Notes: generated by a model from the sequence alone, not told the origin. A stretch of DNA of 64,000 bases from JAMCYG01 sp027365565 (GCA_027365565.1 DAHXMI010000005.1:16751-80750); one strand, 5' to 3'; shown: positions 25,707 through 34,634, counted from the stretch's first letter. A program made the numbers and translations.

Positions 25707-26537
25707 ATGGACAGGGACGGAATGATATATCTGCTGTTCTCGCTGATGGTACCCATAATGGTATTCGTGCTCCTCGGCGACTTCGGCGGCGGGATATACT
25801 CGATGATAGCGATAGCGCTGAACCTGTTCACGGTACTGATGATAGTCGGCATGAACTGGGCCGACTTCGTGATATTCCCGACGTTTACGTCGATTTTCAA
25901 CGTCAGTTTCCAGCCTGCGGCAAACTACAAGATACCGAAGCAGCAGAACGCCATAGTGAAGGAGGTGAACGGGCTCTACTACGCCACGGGCTACCTGACC
26001 GCCAACCTGTACTCGTACACGTTCAAGGTGGAGACCGCCGAGCAGGACGACGAATACAAGATGATATCCGCGCCGGAAACATGGGAGCGCATTGTGTCCA
26101 ACATAGGCTTCCCGATGAAGTTCCACGTGCTTGCTTCCGGGCTGGACATACAGAAGGTGAGGGATGACCTTGAGGGCAGGAGGAGCTACCAGGAGTTCCA
26201 GCTCGCCAGGGCCATGCAGGGCAGCAATCCCGAGGTGGCGGTCACCGACATACAGAGGAAGATAAACACTATACAGGCCAAGATAGACAGGATATCGCAG
26301 GGCGAGAGGCCGATAAGCGCACTGATGTACATCGAGACGAGCGCAGTGGGCATCAGCGAGAAGGAGGCGCTGGACAGCCTGAACTACCAGTCTGACCAGG
26401 TAAAGGTAACGTTCAGCTCCATGGATCTCTCGATAAGCAGGGTCGCGGGCCGCGAGCTTTACTACCTGTTCAAGTACAACTTCGCGCTGCCGTCGAGATA
26501 CGGCGAGATGGCGCAGAGCTTCGATACGCAAGGGTGA
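25707..26537 (+). CDS. Two-helix membrane protein resembling VirB3 plus VirB4 N-terminal domain (copy B)
   Basis: 276 residues. Two helices (8-26 and 30-52) then a cytoplasmic domain with 'FPMKFHVLASGLDIQKVRDDLEG', a charged helical hairpin (about 165-200), 'ALMYIETSAVGISEKEALDSL' and 'SRVAGRELYYLFKYNFALPS'. Gene order, topology and the C-terminal alignment (sAtGI...EaL; GTELLKLV versus GRELYYLF) make it a sister of the preceding protein. Only 1 base separates it from that gene and 4 from the ATPase gene, so the three are co-translated. Confidence 0.65.
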   Translation: MDRDGMIYLLFSLMVPIMVFVLLGDFGGGIYSMIAIALNLFTVLMIVGMNWADFVIFPTFTSIFNVSFQPAANYKIPKQQNAIVKEVNGLYYATGYLTANLYSYTFKVETAEQDDEYKMISAPETWERIVSNIGFPMKFHVLASGLDIQKVRDDLEGRRSYQEFQLARAMQGSNPEVAVTDIQRKINTIQAKIDRISQGERPISALMYIETSAVGISEKEALDSLNYQSDQVKVTFSSMDLSISRVAGRELYYLFKYNFALPSRYGEMAQSFDTQG

Positions 26538-26541
26538 TGGA

Positions 26542-28059
26542 ATGAGCATGCTGAAACTGCAGCAGATAATGAGCAATGAGATAGCGAAGAGGTCGTTCCT
26601 GTCGAGGCCTCCGGAGCCGCCGGCAACAGCGCTTCTCGGCGACCTGATGAAATCAATATACATAGGAATCACGAAAGTGTTCAAGATACCGTTCACGTGG
26701 TCGCACCTCAACCTTACAAATCCGCACATAGCGGTAGTGGGAATAACAGGGGCGGGAAAGAGCTACTTCGTCAAGACATTCCTGATAAGGGCCAGCTACA
26801 TATGGAACACCAACGCGGTCATAATCGACTGGGCCGGCGAATACAAGTCGTGGGTGGCCCAGAGCGGCGGCACGGTGGTCTCGCTCGGCAAGGGCGACAG
26901 CATAAACATAATGGACGTCGAGGGCATAAGGCCCATGGACAGAACCAAGCAGATCATGAACTCATTCGACATACTTACAGACATAAGCGAGTTCCCGGAG
27001 CAGAAGAGGCTGACAGAGGAGGCGATCGAGCAGTCTTACGTCAACATGGGGTTCAACATATCGGAGAAGGCGCAGGCGGGCAAGGATGCACCCACGCTGA
27101 AGAACGTCATATCGCTTCTGCAAGAAAAGCTGCAGGAGGGCACGTACCAGTACCCTGCGGAGATGGAGAACGCGATATACAGGCTTAGGCAGTTCGCCCG
27201 CGAGGGCGAGGACTACTTCGCAAGGAAGAGCACAATAAACGTGGCGAAGCTCGCATCATCCGGGCTCGTCGACATAGACCTCTCGAGCCTCTCGGACGAG
27301 AGGTTCAGGGCTCTTGCCGCGCTTTTCATACTGCAGACGCTCAAGGAGATAATGAGATCAGAAGGATGGAGCGAGGGCAAGGGCCTGAAGACGCTTGTGG
27401 TCCTCGACGAGGCGTGGAAGGTCGCAAGCGACGACAAGAGCGACGCGATAACCATCGTTAGGGAGGGCAGGAAGTACCAGTTCGGACTGATAGTGGCCTC
27501 GCAGAGCCCCACAGACATAAACGAGGCGATATTCTCCAACGTAGGCACCAACTTCATACTCAGCATAAAGTTCGAGAAATTCCTCAACTACCTCCAGGGA
27601 TCGATGAGCTTCTCCGACCACATACGCTCGGAGATAAGCAAATTCGGCGTCGGCCAGGCCGCAGTGGTCATGGCGTTCCAGACATCGCTCAAGTTCCCCG
27701 GCACGTTCGTGCTTGAGAGAATACACGGCGAGGAGCCCCTGCAGGTCTACACCCTGGATCTCTCGAGCGTGCTTACCCAGAGCGAGATATCTGCCAACCT
27801 CATACAGAAGGACTACCAGTTCGAGCAGGACGAGCTGAAGAACAAGTTCGTGGAGTATAACTTCACCAACGATGCGATAGGCACGATATTCAAGGAGATG
27901 GACGAGCAGAAGAGGAGCATAAAGATAGCCGAGTTCGTCAGCCTCATGAGGGACAACAACATAACGGTGCCGAACATAGTGTCGTTCCTGAAGAGCCTCG
28001 GAATCGACGACATAATAATAACGAGGATACTCTCCTCCACGGGTGCCGAGAATGGCTGA
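26542..28059 (+). CDS. VirB4/HerA-family ATPase (CedB-like)
   Basis: 505 residues, the motor of the T4SS-like cluster. Walker A GITGAGKS at 67-74, 'VIIDWAGEYKSW' (93-104), Walker B LVVLDEAW at 285-292, the 'REGRKYQFGLIVASQSP' motif (307-323) typical of VirB4/HerA ATPases, and 'NVGTNFILSI' after it. It lacks the large VirB4 N-terminal domain; two upstream genes seem to supply that part. The last 60 residues form a helical tail (RSIKIAEFVSLM...LGIDDIIITRILSS) that is echoed in the next gene. Its stop overlaps the next start. Confidence 0.88.
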   Translation: MSMLKLQQIMSNEIAKRSFLSRPPEPPATALLGDLMKSIYIGITKVFKIPFTWSHLNLTNPHIAVVGITGAGKSYFVKTFLIRASYIWNTNAVIIDWAGEYKSWVAQSGGTVVSLGKGDSINIMDVEGIRPMDRTKQIMNSFDILTDISEFPEQKRLTEEAIEQSYVNMGFNISEKAQAGKDAPTLKNVISLLQEKLQEGTYQYPAEMENAIYRLRQFAREGEDYFARKSTINVAKLASSGLVDIDLSSLSDERFRALAALFILQTLKEIMRSEGWSEGKGLKTLVVLDEAWKVASDDKSDAITIVREGRKYQFGLIVASQSPTDINEAIFSNVGTNFILSIKFEKFLNYLQGSMSFSDHIRSEISKFGVGQAAVVMAFQTSLKFPGTFVLERIHGEEPLQVYTLDLSSVLTQSEISANLIQKDYQFEQDELKNKFVEYNFTNDAIGTIFKEMDEQKRSIKIAEFVSLMRDNNITVPNIVSFLKSLGIDDIIITRILSSTGAENG

Positions 28060-28360
28060 AGCGAAGACGTACACGATATCGAGGCAGGAGCTGAGGCACG
28101 TGCTCGTGGCGTTCGGCCTCGACGAGAAGGAGCTCGCGTCGCTGCTCAGCGGCATGGAGAAGGCGCACAGGCACGTCAACATAATATCGTTCATATCCAT
28201 GCTGGAAAAGACTGGCCTGGAGCGCGATAAGATAACGAACGTGCTGAGGAGGCTCGGCCTCGACGATCTCACGATATCGGACGCGATGAGCTCCGTCGAC
28301 GAACAGAGGATAATCGCAAGGACTGGCAGGGTGTACGACGCGACTATAGATTTCGGCTGA
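28052..28360 (+). CDS. Small helical protein related to the ATPase C-terminal tail
   Basis: 102 residues, starting at the ATG that overlaps the ATPase stop (ATGGCTGA). No membrane segment. The central part 'VNIISFISMLEKTGLERDKITNVLRRLGLDDLTISDAMSS' aligns without gaps to the ATPase tail 'IKIAEFVSLMRDNNITVPNIVSFLKSLGIDDIIITRILSS', sharing I..F.S, the spacing, LG-DD and the final SS. Overlap and homology suggest a domain duplicated from the ATPase tail and used as a partner or competitor in the assembly. No known family. Confidence 0.75.
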   Translation: MAEAKTYTISRQELRHVLVAFGLDEKELASLLSGMEKAHRHVNIISFISMLEKTGLERDKITNVLRRLGLDDLTISDAMSSVDEQRIIARTGRVYDATIDFG

Positions 28361-28371
28361 GGTGTTTTTTG

Positions 28372-28860
28372 ATGGGTGCAAATTCGGGGGACAGGTGCAT
28401 AATGTGCGGCAACGAGAAGCCGGGAATAGCGATAAGCGAGGACAGCATATTCAAGGTGTATAAGAAGCTCATACACGGCGTAAGGATAGTCACGGGCAGG
28501 GGCGACCTCAATGCAAGGAGATTCAACCTCGTGGTTTGCAGGGAGGACTATCCCAAGTACAAGAAGATGAGGAACAGCTACGTGCGCAAGGAGTTCACAT
28601 ACGTAGGCCTTGGCGCAGTGTTCACCGCCCTGATGGTGATAGTCAGCGCATCCAAGCTACTCGCTCTCGCATACGGGTTCGCGCTCATGCTCTTCCTCTA
28701 CCTGCTCGCGCAGATAAGCTACATGCCGGCCCTAGACATACCTGACGAGCGCCGCAAGCCAGGGCAGAAGAGCCCCGCCGCGCAGGCATCGGCAGGGCAG
28801 GCTCTGTCCAGGCTCTCTGGAAGGCGCAGAAAGGCCCCTAGGAAGAGGCAGAGGAAGTGA
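28372..28860 (+). CDS. Zinc-ribbon-like protein with two membrane helices
   Basis: 162 residues from the ATG at 28372 (an upstream TTG is also in frame). An N-terminal CIMC pair (about 9-12) and a later VVCREDYPKYKK could complete a small metal site. Two helices (about 74-93 and 97-115) follow, then a very basic, Ala/Pro-rich cytoplasmic tail ending RKAPRKRQRK. The tail would suit contact with nucleic acid or phospholipid. It lies directly downstream of the ATPase unit; function unknown. Confidence 0.65.
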   Translation: MGANSGDRCIMCGNEKPGIAISEDSIFKVYKKLIHGVRIVTGRGDLNARRFNLVVCREDYPKYKKMRNSYVRKEFTYVGLGAVFTALMVIVSASKLLALAYGFALMLFLYLLAQISYMPALDIPDERRKPGQKSPAAQASAGQALSRLSGRRRKAPRKRQRK

Positions 28861-28963
28861 CTTTCGCGGCGATTTGGGTGTGGATGCGAAGGTATTTTAT
28901 TAGTACGACCGCTTATTATGCTGATAGCGACAATCGTTCGAAGGCTGCAACCGGTGTGCTTCA

Positions 28964-29692
28964 ATGGCCGATGAGATGAAAGGGGCTGAGCCCGACACTG
29001 AGGAGATACAGTTCAAGGCCAGCATAAAAGGCGAGTTCAAGGAGTTATCTCAGAGATTCTCATCATTGCAGATGTACAGCATGAAGGCAGAGGCCGACAA
29101 GCTCACCCTTGTAAGGATAGAGAGCAGGGACATACAGAAGAAGCCGTACCTGTTCTACATACTGGAGTTCGGCCGCAGCGCCCTGACGGTCAGCTACACC
29201 CGCTCAAGGGATGCCAGCGTCAAGATGAGGCGGCTGTTCGTCCTCAAGAACCTTCTGGCCGTCATGTCCCTCGTATCCGACGTGTACGTAGTGGACGACG
29301 CGGACCTTTTCCAGCACGTCGACTCGGCGATAGACGACGTGATAAACGCGCTCTCGCCCAGCTATAGCTCCCTGTTCAACAACTACGACTCGCTGTTCAA
29401 CGAGTACAGGGAACTGAAGAGGCTGAACCTCGAGCTGCAGGCATCCAACAAGGAGCTGCTTGTCAAGGCGACTCAGCTCGAGAGCGACAGCAAGGTGCTG
29501 AAGGACAGGATGTCGAAGCTGGAGGCTTATTCGGATGAATCGCTGATGGTGATGGTTGAGGACTGGATTGAGTCGCACGACGGCACCATAGACATAAACG
29601 AGTTCTCCAAGTACCACAACATCGTCTCTACCAGGATTGAGGACGTTCTGAACAAGATGGTGTCCCAGGGTTACATAGAGCTGAGGGGCTGA
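28964..29692 (+). CDS. Coiled-coil protein with C-terminal winged-helix-like domain
   Basis: 242 residues, soluble. N-terminal alpha/beta part (15-125), a long coiled coil (about 130-185, heptad Leu pattern in 'LKRLNLELQASNKELLVKATQLESD'), and a C-terminal 50-residue segment (IDINEFSKYHNIVSTRIEDVLNKMVSQGYIEL) with winged-helix pattern. It begins after a 103-base gap and is followed with a 1-base gap by a tiny basic gene. It could be a cytoplasmic adaptor or regulator of the cluster; no family is recognised. Confidence 0.65.
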   Translation: MADEMKGAEPDTEEIQFKASIKGEFKELSQRFSSLQMYSMKAEADKLTLVRIESRDIQKKPYLFYILEFGRSALTVSYTRSRDASVKMRRLFVLKNLLAVMSLVSDVYVVDDADLFQHVDSAIDDVINALSPSYSSLFNNYDSLFNEYRELKRLNLELQASNKELLVKATQLESDSKVLKDRMSKLEAYSDESLMVMVEDWIESHDGTIDINEFSKYHNIVSTRIEDVLNKMVSQGYIELRG

Positions 29693-29693
29693 G

Positions 29694-29834
29694 ATGAAGT
29701 ATTACGTCAAGATCAGGCGCAGGCTCAGGTACGTCAGGATATACAGGATCCTGAAGAAGACTGAAGGGCAGGAGAACATGCTTACAAGGCTGTTCATTAA
29801 GGTATTCAGCAGGAAGAAGAAGGACATAGTATGA
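29694..29834 (+). CDS. Tiny very basic protein (46 residues)
   Basis: Starts at the ATG one base after the stop of the coiled-coil gene and ends at TGA 29832-29834. The product (MKYYVKIRRRLRYVRIYR..., ending FSRKKKDIV) is rich in Arg, Lys and Tyr, with an amphipathic N-terminal half. Tight coupling to the upstream gene and absence of alternative frames with better codon use support translation. Possibly a nucleic-acid or membrane-surface binding peptide; unproven. Confidence 0.5.
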   Translation: MKYYVKIRRRLRYVRIYRILKKTEGQENMLTRLFIKVFSRKKKDIV

Positions 29835-29866
29835 GAGGCGCTCACGCGCAGAAGCGGTAGTGTGGC

Positions 29867-32251
29867 ATGCAGATAATGAGCAAAAAGGGCGCGGAGAAGC
29901 CGCACCGGTCTAAGAAGAAGATACTGATAGTGGCCGCCTTAGCCGCAGTTGTCCTGGTGCTCGTAATGTCATACCTGATATTGGAAGTGCGCAGCATAGT
30001 CACCAGCTCCCCGCTGCCTGGCAACAACACCGCCGCGCTGCCGCCGAAAGTGTACGGCGCGCTGAGCTCCTTCACTACGGCCGACTACGGCCACGCAAGC
30101 GTGCTCGTGCCGGTGGCGGTGCTGAATTACTCGTACACGAACGCTACAACGATAAACGCCACCGCGGAACTGTTCGCGGATCCGGTGCCGCGCAGCATCT
30201 ATGTGCTGCAGACTGCCGGAGAATGCTATAACTGCGGCGATACGGGTGCGACAGACAGCTACCTGCAATCCGACCTGATAAAATATGGCCTGTTGAACTC
30301 CACGGGCCTCGGCTCGATAGGGCTTAACAACATAACTTCGATAAGTAACGGCTCCATACTGATAGTGCAGAGCGGGCTGCTGCCCGAGCAGATGCTCCTT
30401 CCGATGCAGAACAGCAACCTTACGCTGATGCAGTACCTAATGAACAAGGGCGTGAGCGTTATATATATCGGAGGCGGCCTCTCCAACATGCTGCTGTCAG
30501 GCTCGGTCATCGTGCCGGTGAACTCATCAATAGTGCCATCGTTCCTCTCCACGGCTCCGCGCGGTGCCACGGCCACGCCTGGCTACATCTTCAACCAAAG
30601 CACATTCTACCTGACAAACGGGGCGCAGTACGGCGCGATAAGCTACGTCAACTATGCCAACGGATCGTTTGTCGCATTCTCCAACTACCCCACTACATGG
30701 AAGACGCAGCAGGCCCTTGCGGCCGACATCGCAAAGGCGGCATACCAGCTGTTCTGGCTCCCGACATACGCGGAAGGCAGCACCCTTATCAACACCACGT
30801 CATCCAGCGCGACGGGAACCATTGTGCTGCGTATGACCAACAGCACACTCCACATAAGCATACCTGTTATCTCGACCCTCAACGGGGCATACGGGCGCGT
30901 GGTGCTCGATGCCGCTGCAAACGGCGAGAAGTCCGGCCCCTTCTACGTATACTTCAGGCCCAAGGCATATCTCAACGGCACGGTCTCGATGGGAACCACG
31001 GTGCTGCCGGGTACTGACAGCCAGGTGGCAATAGACATATTCACCGGCTCGTCTACTACAGTATACGAGCGTCCCGTGATCACAGTGTATAACTCGTCGA
31101 TGCGCGCCGTCGACACCATACCGCTGTCATCGGTGCAGGCGAGCGGCAACTTCACGTTCATAAAAGACGTACGCTTTAACCTCCCTACCGGCAGGTACAT
31201 CGCAGTGGTGGCTTCCGGCGGGCACACTATAGGCTCCGCGCTGTTCGACGTACCCCAGATAAGCGTATCGATGATCAGCCAGAACATAGGTGCGAAGAAC
31301 TTCACGCTAGGCATATCCGCAGGGGGCGTCCCGATAAGCAACGTAACATATGCGATAACCCTGAACGGCCAATATCCGCAGAGCGGGACTGTCACGAACG
31401 GCCAGATCGTCTACCTGCTCCCGAGAGGGGCCACGGTGCCAAAAGGCAATCTTAACTTCTCGGTGGCAACCCTTAATGCGGCCTACTCTTTCGTAAGCGT
31501 GAATAAGGGATTCTCATTCGCGATAAACAAGGAGTACATAGAGATAGCGATAGTGCTCATCATAGTACTGCTCGAGGTGAAGCTCGTCAAGGCGCCAAAC
31601 AGGGACGAGTTCTACATCGACGTGGCGGACATACCTGCCCCTCCGAAGGAGAGGATATCAATAAAGCCGAACGACATACTGAACGTGTTCGACCGCGTCA
31701 ACCTCCACTATCGCTGGAAGTACATGCCCCTATCGCAGACCGAGCTCAGGAACTCGATAGCGGACTACATAAAGCACAACAACCTGCCGGTCAGCCTGAC
31801 GTTCAGCAACCTCGACATAATGCTGGACCAGTTGATACTGAACGGGCTCATGGAATCCGCCGACGGGCTCTATGCGCCGAAGGAGTGGATTGAGAAGAGC
31901 GGACATGACATCGAGTACCTTTCGACGTTCAAGAAGCTCAGGATATACTTCGTCACGCACGCCTACTTCTTCACAGACATAGACGCGAGCGACACCGCCG
32001 ACATGGTAGTGACGCTGAAAGGTGAGAAGGCGTATGTAGTCATATACTCGAAAACAAGCAAGTTCAGCGACATACCAATCTACCCGGGCTCTACTACATA
32101 CATAGCGTTCCTCAACAGCTCAAGGCTGGAGGACTTCCATGACCTGCTATTCAGGAATGCATCCGCAGAGATAGACAGGCTAAGGATATACATATCCGAG
32201 GGCCACGTCAAGCTTGTCGATGCGGACAACCCTGCCGAGATATGGGGCTGA
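29867..32251 (+). CDS. Bitopic receptor-like protein: large ectodomain, second helix, cytoplasmic winged-helix tail
   Basis: 794 residues. A basic N-terminus and helix (19-42) lead to a 500-residue sequon-rich ectodomain with a CYNC pair near residue 122 and beta-sandwich-like repeats towards its end. A second helix (about 553-573) follows. The 219-residue cytoplasmic tail has a winged-helix-like part ('LSQTELRNSIADYIKHN...LDQLILNGLMES') and an alpha/beta end domain. The ectodomain resembles type IV-secretion or sensor proteins only in topology. As last gene of the cluster it could sense contact outside and signal or gate inside. Confidence 0.7.
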   Translation: MQIMSKKGAEKPHRSKKKILIVAALAAVVLVLVMSYLILEVRSIVTSSPLPGNNTAALPPKVYGALSSFTTADYGHASVLVPVAVLNYSYTNATTINATAELFADPVPRSIYVLQTAGECYNCGDTGATDSYLQSDLIKYGLLNSTGLGSIGLNNITSISNGSILIVQSGLLPEQMLLPMQNSNLTLMQYLMNKGVSVIYIGGGLSNMLLSGSVIVPVNSSIVPSFLSTAPRGATATPGYIFNQSTFYLTNGAQYGAISYVNYANGSFVAFSNYPTTWKTQQALAADIAKAAYQLFWLPTYAEGSTLINTTSSSATGTIVLRMTNSTLHISIPVISTLNGAYGRVVLDAAANGEKSGPFYVYFRPKAYLNGTVSMGTTVLPGTDSQVAIDIFTGSSTTVYERPVITVYNSSMRAVDTIPLSSVQASGNFTFIKDVRFNLPTGRYIAVVASGGHTIGSALFDVPQISVSMISQNIGAKNFTLGISAGGVPISNVTYAITLNGQYPQSGTVTNGQIVYLLPRGATVPKGNLNFSVATLNAAYSFVSVNKGFSFAINKEYIEIAIVLIIVLLEVKLVKAPNRDEFYIDVADIPAPPKERISIKPNDILNVFDRVNLHYRWKYMPLSQTELRNSIADYIKHNNLPVSLTFSNLDIMLDQLILNGLMESADGLYAPKEWIEKSGHDIEYLSTFKKLRIYFVTHAYFFTDIDASDTADMVVTLKGEKAYVVIYSKTSKFSDIPIYPGSTTYIAFLNSSRLEDFHDLLFRNASAEIDRLRIYISEGHVKLVDADNPAEIWG

Positions 32252-32289
32252 CCACGTAGTGAGAAGGCCTGAAAGGGATGGGCGTGTAG

Positions 32290-33915
32290 TCAGGACTCTG
32301 CTTCTGCGTTCTCTCCGCTCTCGCTGCCGCTGTTCCCGCCCATTTCCTCCTTCTCGTCCAGCGCGTCTTTCACTTTCGGATAATGCATCTCGACGAGCTC
32401 CTTCAGCTCCGCCTCGAGTTTATCCTTGTCGGCGCCCGACATGTCGCCGAGGTCGGATGCCAGCTGCGACGTATATCTCATGATTAGCTTGTACCTGCTC
32501 ATTTCATGGCTGGCCTGCTTCTTGCCGCTCACGTACCTTTGCACTCCCCTGAGTGCGTCCATGATCGCCAGCCTTATCTCGAACATTATCTCCTCTTCCT
32601 GGGCTATGGCCTCCTTTCCCACTCCTGAGTAAGGGATGTGTACCGAAGAGACGTTGACGCATACGCTTACGGGCTGCGTCTCCATGTCCAGGCCATACCT
32701 TTTCCACTGCAGGTTCCGAACCGATTCCGTTATCGCGCAGGATCCCCCGTCGTAGAGCAGCGGCACCCTGTTGGCGAACCTCATCAGGCTCCCGCGCTGG
32801 CCGTCATCAGAACTCCTGCCCGCCTGTCCGCCGTATGCTACAGCCGCCTCGACTATGAACGGGACCCCGCCGCGGAACACCTGCGGCTTCCTCTCGACCA
32901 CACTCATGAAATCAGGATTCAGTATGTTTCTCACAGCGACCTCCATCTGCTCCTTTCCTATCGGTATTATGTAGCTGGCGTCCGGGGCGATCCACTTGAC
33001 GCTCTTTATGGCTTTTATTATGTTCTCCGCGTCAGTCCAACTCATATCCTTAGGCGCCTTCGAGAAGTCGACCTCCTTTGCGATGTCCTTCACCTCGTTC
33101 AGCTTGTTCTGGCTGAATCTGGAAAAGCTCTCGATAAGGAAAGCGGATATCTTGTTGTTCTGGCTCACCTTCGCAAGGTCGAGGAGATCGTTTATACTCA
33201 TGCCGAGAGGGTGCGGCTGTGCGACCTTGGGCCTCTGGGGTACCTGGTCCGTCGCGCGCATGAAGACGCTCTCGACGCCATTGGGATCCGTGAACCTGAG
33301 CTCCAGATGCGGATTGGAGAGGGCCGTCCTCCTCAGGTACTCATAGACGCTCCTGTCGCTGTTCTCATACTTGACGTCGGCCAACTCCGCAGTGATCTCG
33401 CTTCCGTGGAACTCGCCATCAATGGCGGTAACGTTCATTACCTGCGGCCTGTTCTTCACCGTATCTATTGATATGTCGCACCCGTATGCCTTGCTGCTGT
33501 CCGTGCCGGACCTGAAGTGTATCGGCTTTCCAGTAGTTATCTGTGCGAACATTGTGCAGCCGGCGGCGCCTATTCCCTGCTGCCCGCGCTGCTGCATGTA
33601 CCTATGGAACTTCGTGCCTGATAGTATGGTCGCAAGCGCCTTGCCTGCGAAATTCTGCGGTATGCCTGGCCCGTTATCCCTGACTGTGACCCTGTACCTT
33701 TCCTCGCCGGTCTGCTCGACCTTTACCTCTATCGTAGGCAGTATGCCCGCCTCCTCGCATGCATCGAGCGAATTTGTAACGTACTCGTGCACTGCGGTCA
33801 CAAGCGATCTTACCTTCCCGGAATAGCCGAGCATCTGCCTGTTCTTTTTGAAGAACTCAGCCACAGAGTGCTCCTTGAATTCCTTGAATATCTCATCCGC
33901 GTTCCTGGTCGCCAC
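32290..33915 (-). CDS. top6B: DNA topoisomerase VI subunit B
   Basis: GHKL ATPase subunit of the type IIB topoisomerase that relaxes and decatenates DNA. Bergerat motifs are intact: E44/N48 (VHEYVTNSLDACEEAG), DNGPGIP (80-86) and GQQGIGAAG (111-119). The transducer domain with a conserved basic 'switch' region follows, and the C-terminus is a short Glu/Gly/Ser-rich tail. 541 residues is normal. The A subunit is not in this window. Ten bases downstream of the KH gene, so probably co-transcribed. Confidence 0.96.
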   Translation of the reverse strand: MATRNADEIFKEFKEHSVAEFFKKNRQMLGYSGKVRSLVTAVHEYVTNSLDACEEAGILPTIEVKVEQTGEERYRVTVRDNGPGIPQNFAGKALATILSGTKFHRYMQQRGQQGIGAAGCTMFAQITTGKPIHFRSGTDSSKAYGCDISIDTVKNRPQVMNVTAIDGEFHGSEITAELADVKYENSDRSVYEYLRRTALSNPHLELRFTDPNGVESVFMRATDQVPQRPKVAQPHPLGMSINDLLDLAKVSQNNKISAFLIESFSRFSQNKLNEVKDIAKEVDFSKAPKDMSWTDAENIIKAIKSVKWIAPDASYIIPIGKEQMEVAVRNILNPDFMSVVERKPQVFRGGVPFIVEAAVAYGGQAGRSSDDGQRGSLMRFANRVPLLYDGGSCAITESVRNLQWKRYGLDMETQPVSVCVNVSSVHIPYSGVGKEAIAQEEEIMFEIRLAIMDALRGVQRYVSGKKQASHEMSRYKLIMRYTSQLASDLGDMSGADKDKLEAELKELVEMHYPKVKDALDEKEEMGGNSGSESGENAEAES

Positions 33916-33925
33916 TCTTACACCA

Positions 33926-34441
33926 TCAGATTATTCTCTTCCTTGCGGCTTTGTTCTTCCTGTGAGCCGCTTCCATCTTGCTGTAGGCGGTCTTGTGCTT
34001 CTCCCCCTTCAGCAGCGAATAGATTGCCGCCTCTGCTTCGTCTATCGCTTCGCTCTCCCCTATTACGCATATGTGCTCGCCGTACACGCTTATCTTGGCG
34101 GAGCTCACCGTCTCTACATACCTCTTCGTCTTCCCATTCTCGCCGATTATCCTTGCCTTGAGCTGCTGTGTCCTGCTGCTGTTCTTCGCATAGAGCGACA
34201 TGTCTATCACTGACATGTAATAATCATCGTTCATGAGGAGCAGAGCGCTGTCGGCGTCGAAGCCATTACCATATGCCGCAAGCACATTCTTGAGAAGCAG
34301 TTGCTCGTACGGATCGCCGTCTATGGTCACCCTTCCGTCCTCCGGTTTTATGCTGCAGGAGCTGGCCCTCTCTATCTTCTGCAAATCCCTGCTCTTCACG
34401 AGCGCCTTTATGCGCTCATGTGGTATGTAAAGCTGGTCCAT
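33926..34441 (-). CDS. KH-domain RNA-binding protein (Pno1/Dim2-like)
   Basis: 171 residues with two KH-like halves: residues 1-75 and 90-150, the second containing RIIGENGKTKRYVETVSSAKISVYG, the GxxG loop of a classical KH domain. The basic C-terminal tail (HRKNKAARKRII) is typical of archaeal Dim2/Pno1 homologues, which act in small-subunit rRNA maturation and bind aIF2-alpha in some species. Rio1, a partner in the same pathway, is encoded elsewhere in the window. Confidence 0.85.
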   Translation of the reverse strand: MDQLYIPHERIKALVKSRDLQKIERASSCSIKPEDGRVTIDGDPYEQLLLKNVLAAYGNGFDADSALLLMNDDYYMSVIDMSLYAKNSSRTQQLKARIIGENGKTKRYVETVSSAKISVYGEHICVIGESEAIDEAEAAIYSLLKGEKHKTAYSKMEAAHRKNKAARKRII

Positions 34442-34634
34442 CTACTGCACCATAGTCGCCGCTGATGACTCCTTCGACATGCGTCGCCAATACTAATTGT
34501 CCTTAGCTTATTTATTTATTTGTCCAGAGCGCCCTCACAGCTCCTGTATCCTGTTGCGTCGAACGCATGAAGAAAGCCCATGGGTGAAATATGGACTTCC
34601 ACTAATCATTGGAGGCCCCCTCTCGTCAGAAAGC

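Noticed and set aside
25698..26729. A 343-codon minus-strand open frame opposite the VirB4-N-like genes
   Set aside because: It runs across three co-oriented, well supported genes and has the composition of an antisense frame.
26542..28059. ATPase as chromosomal HerA of the HerA-NurA repair pair
   Set aside because: There is no NurA or Mre11/Rad50 gene nearby, and it follows VirB3/VirB4-N-like membrane genes with coupled translation, which fits VirB4/CedB better.
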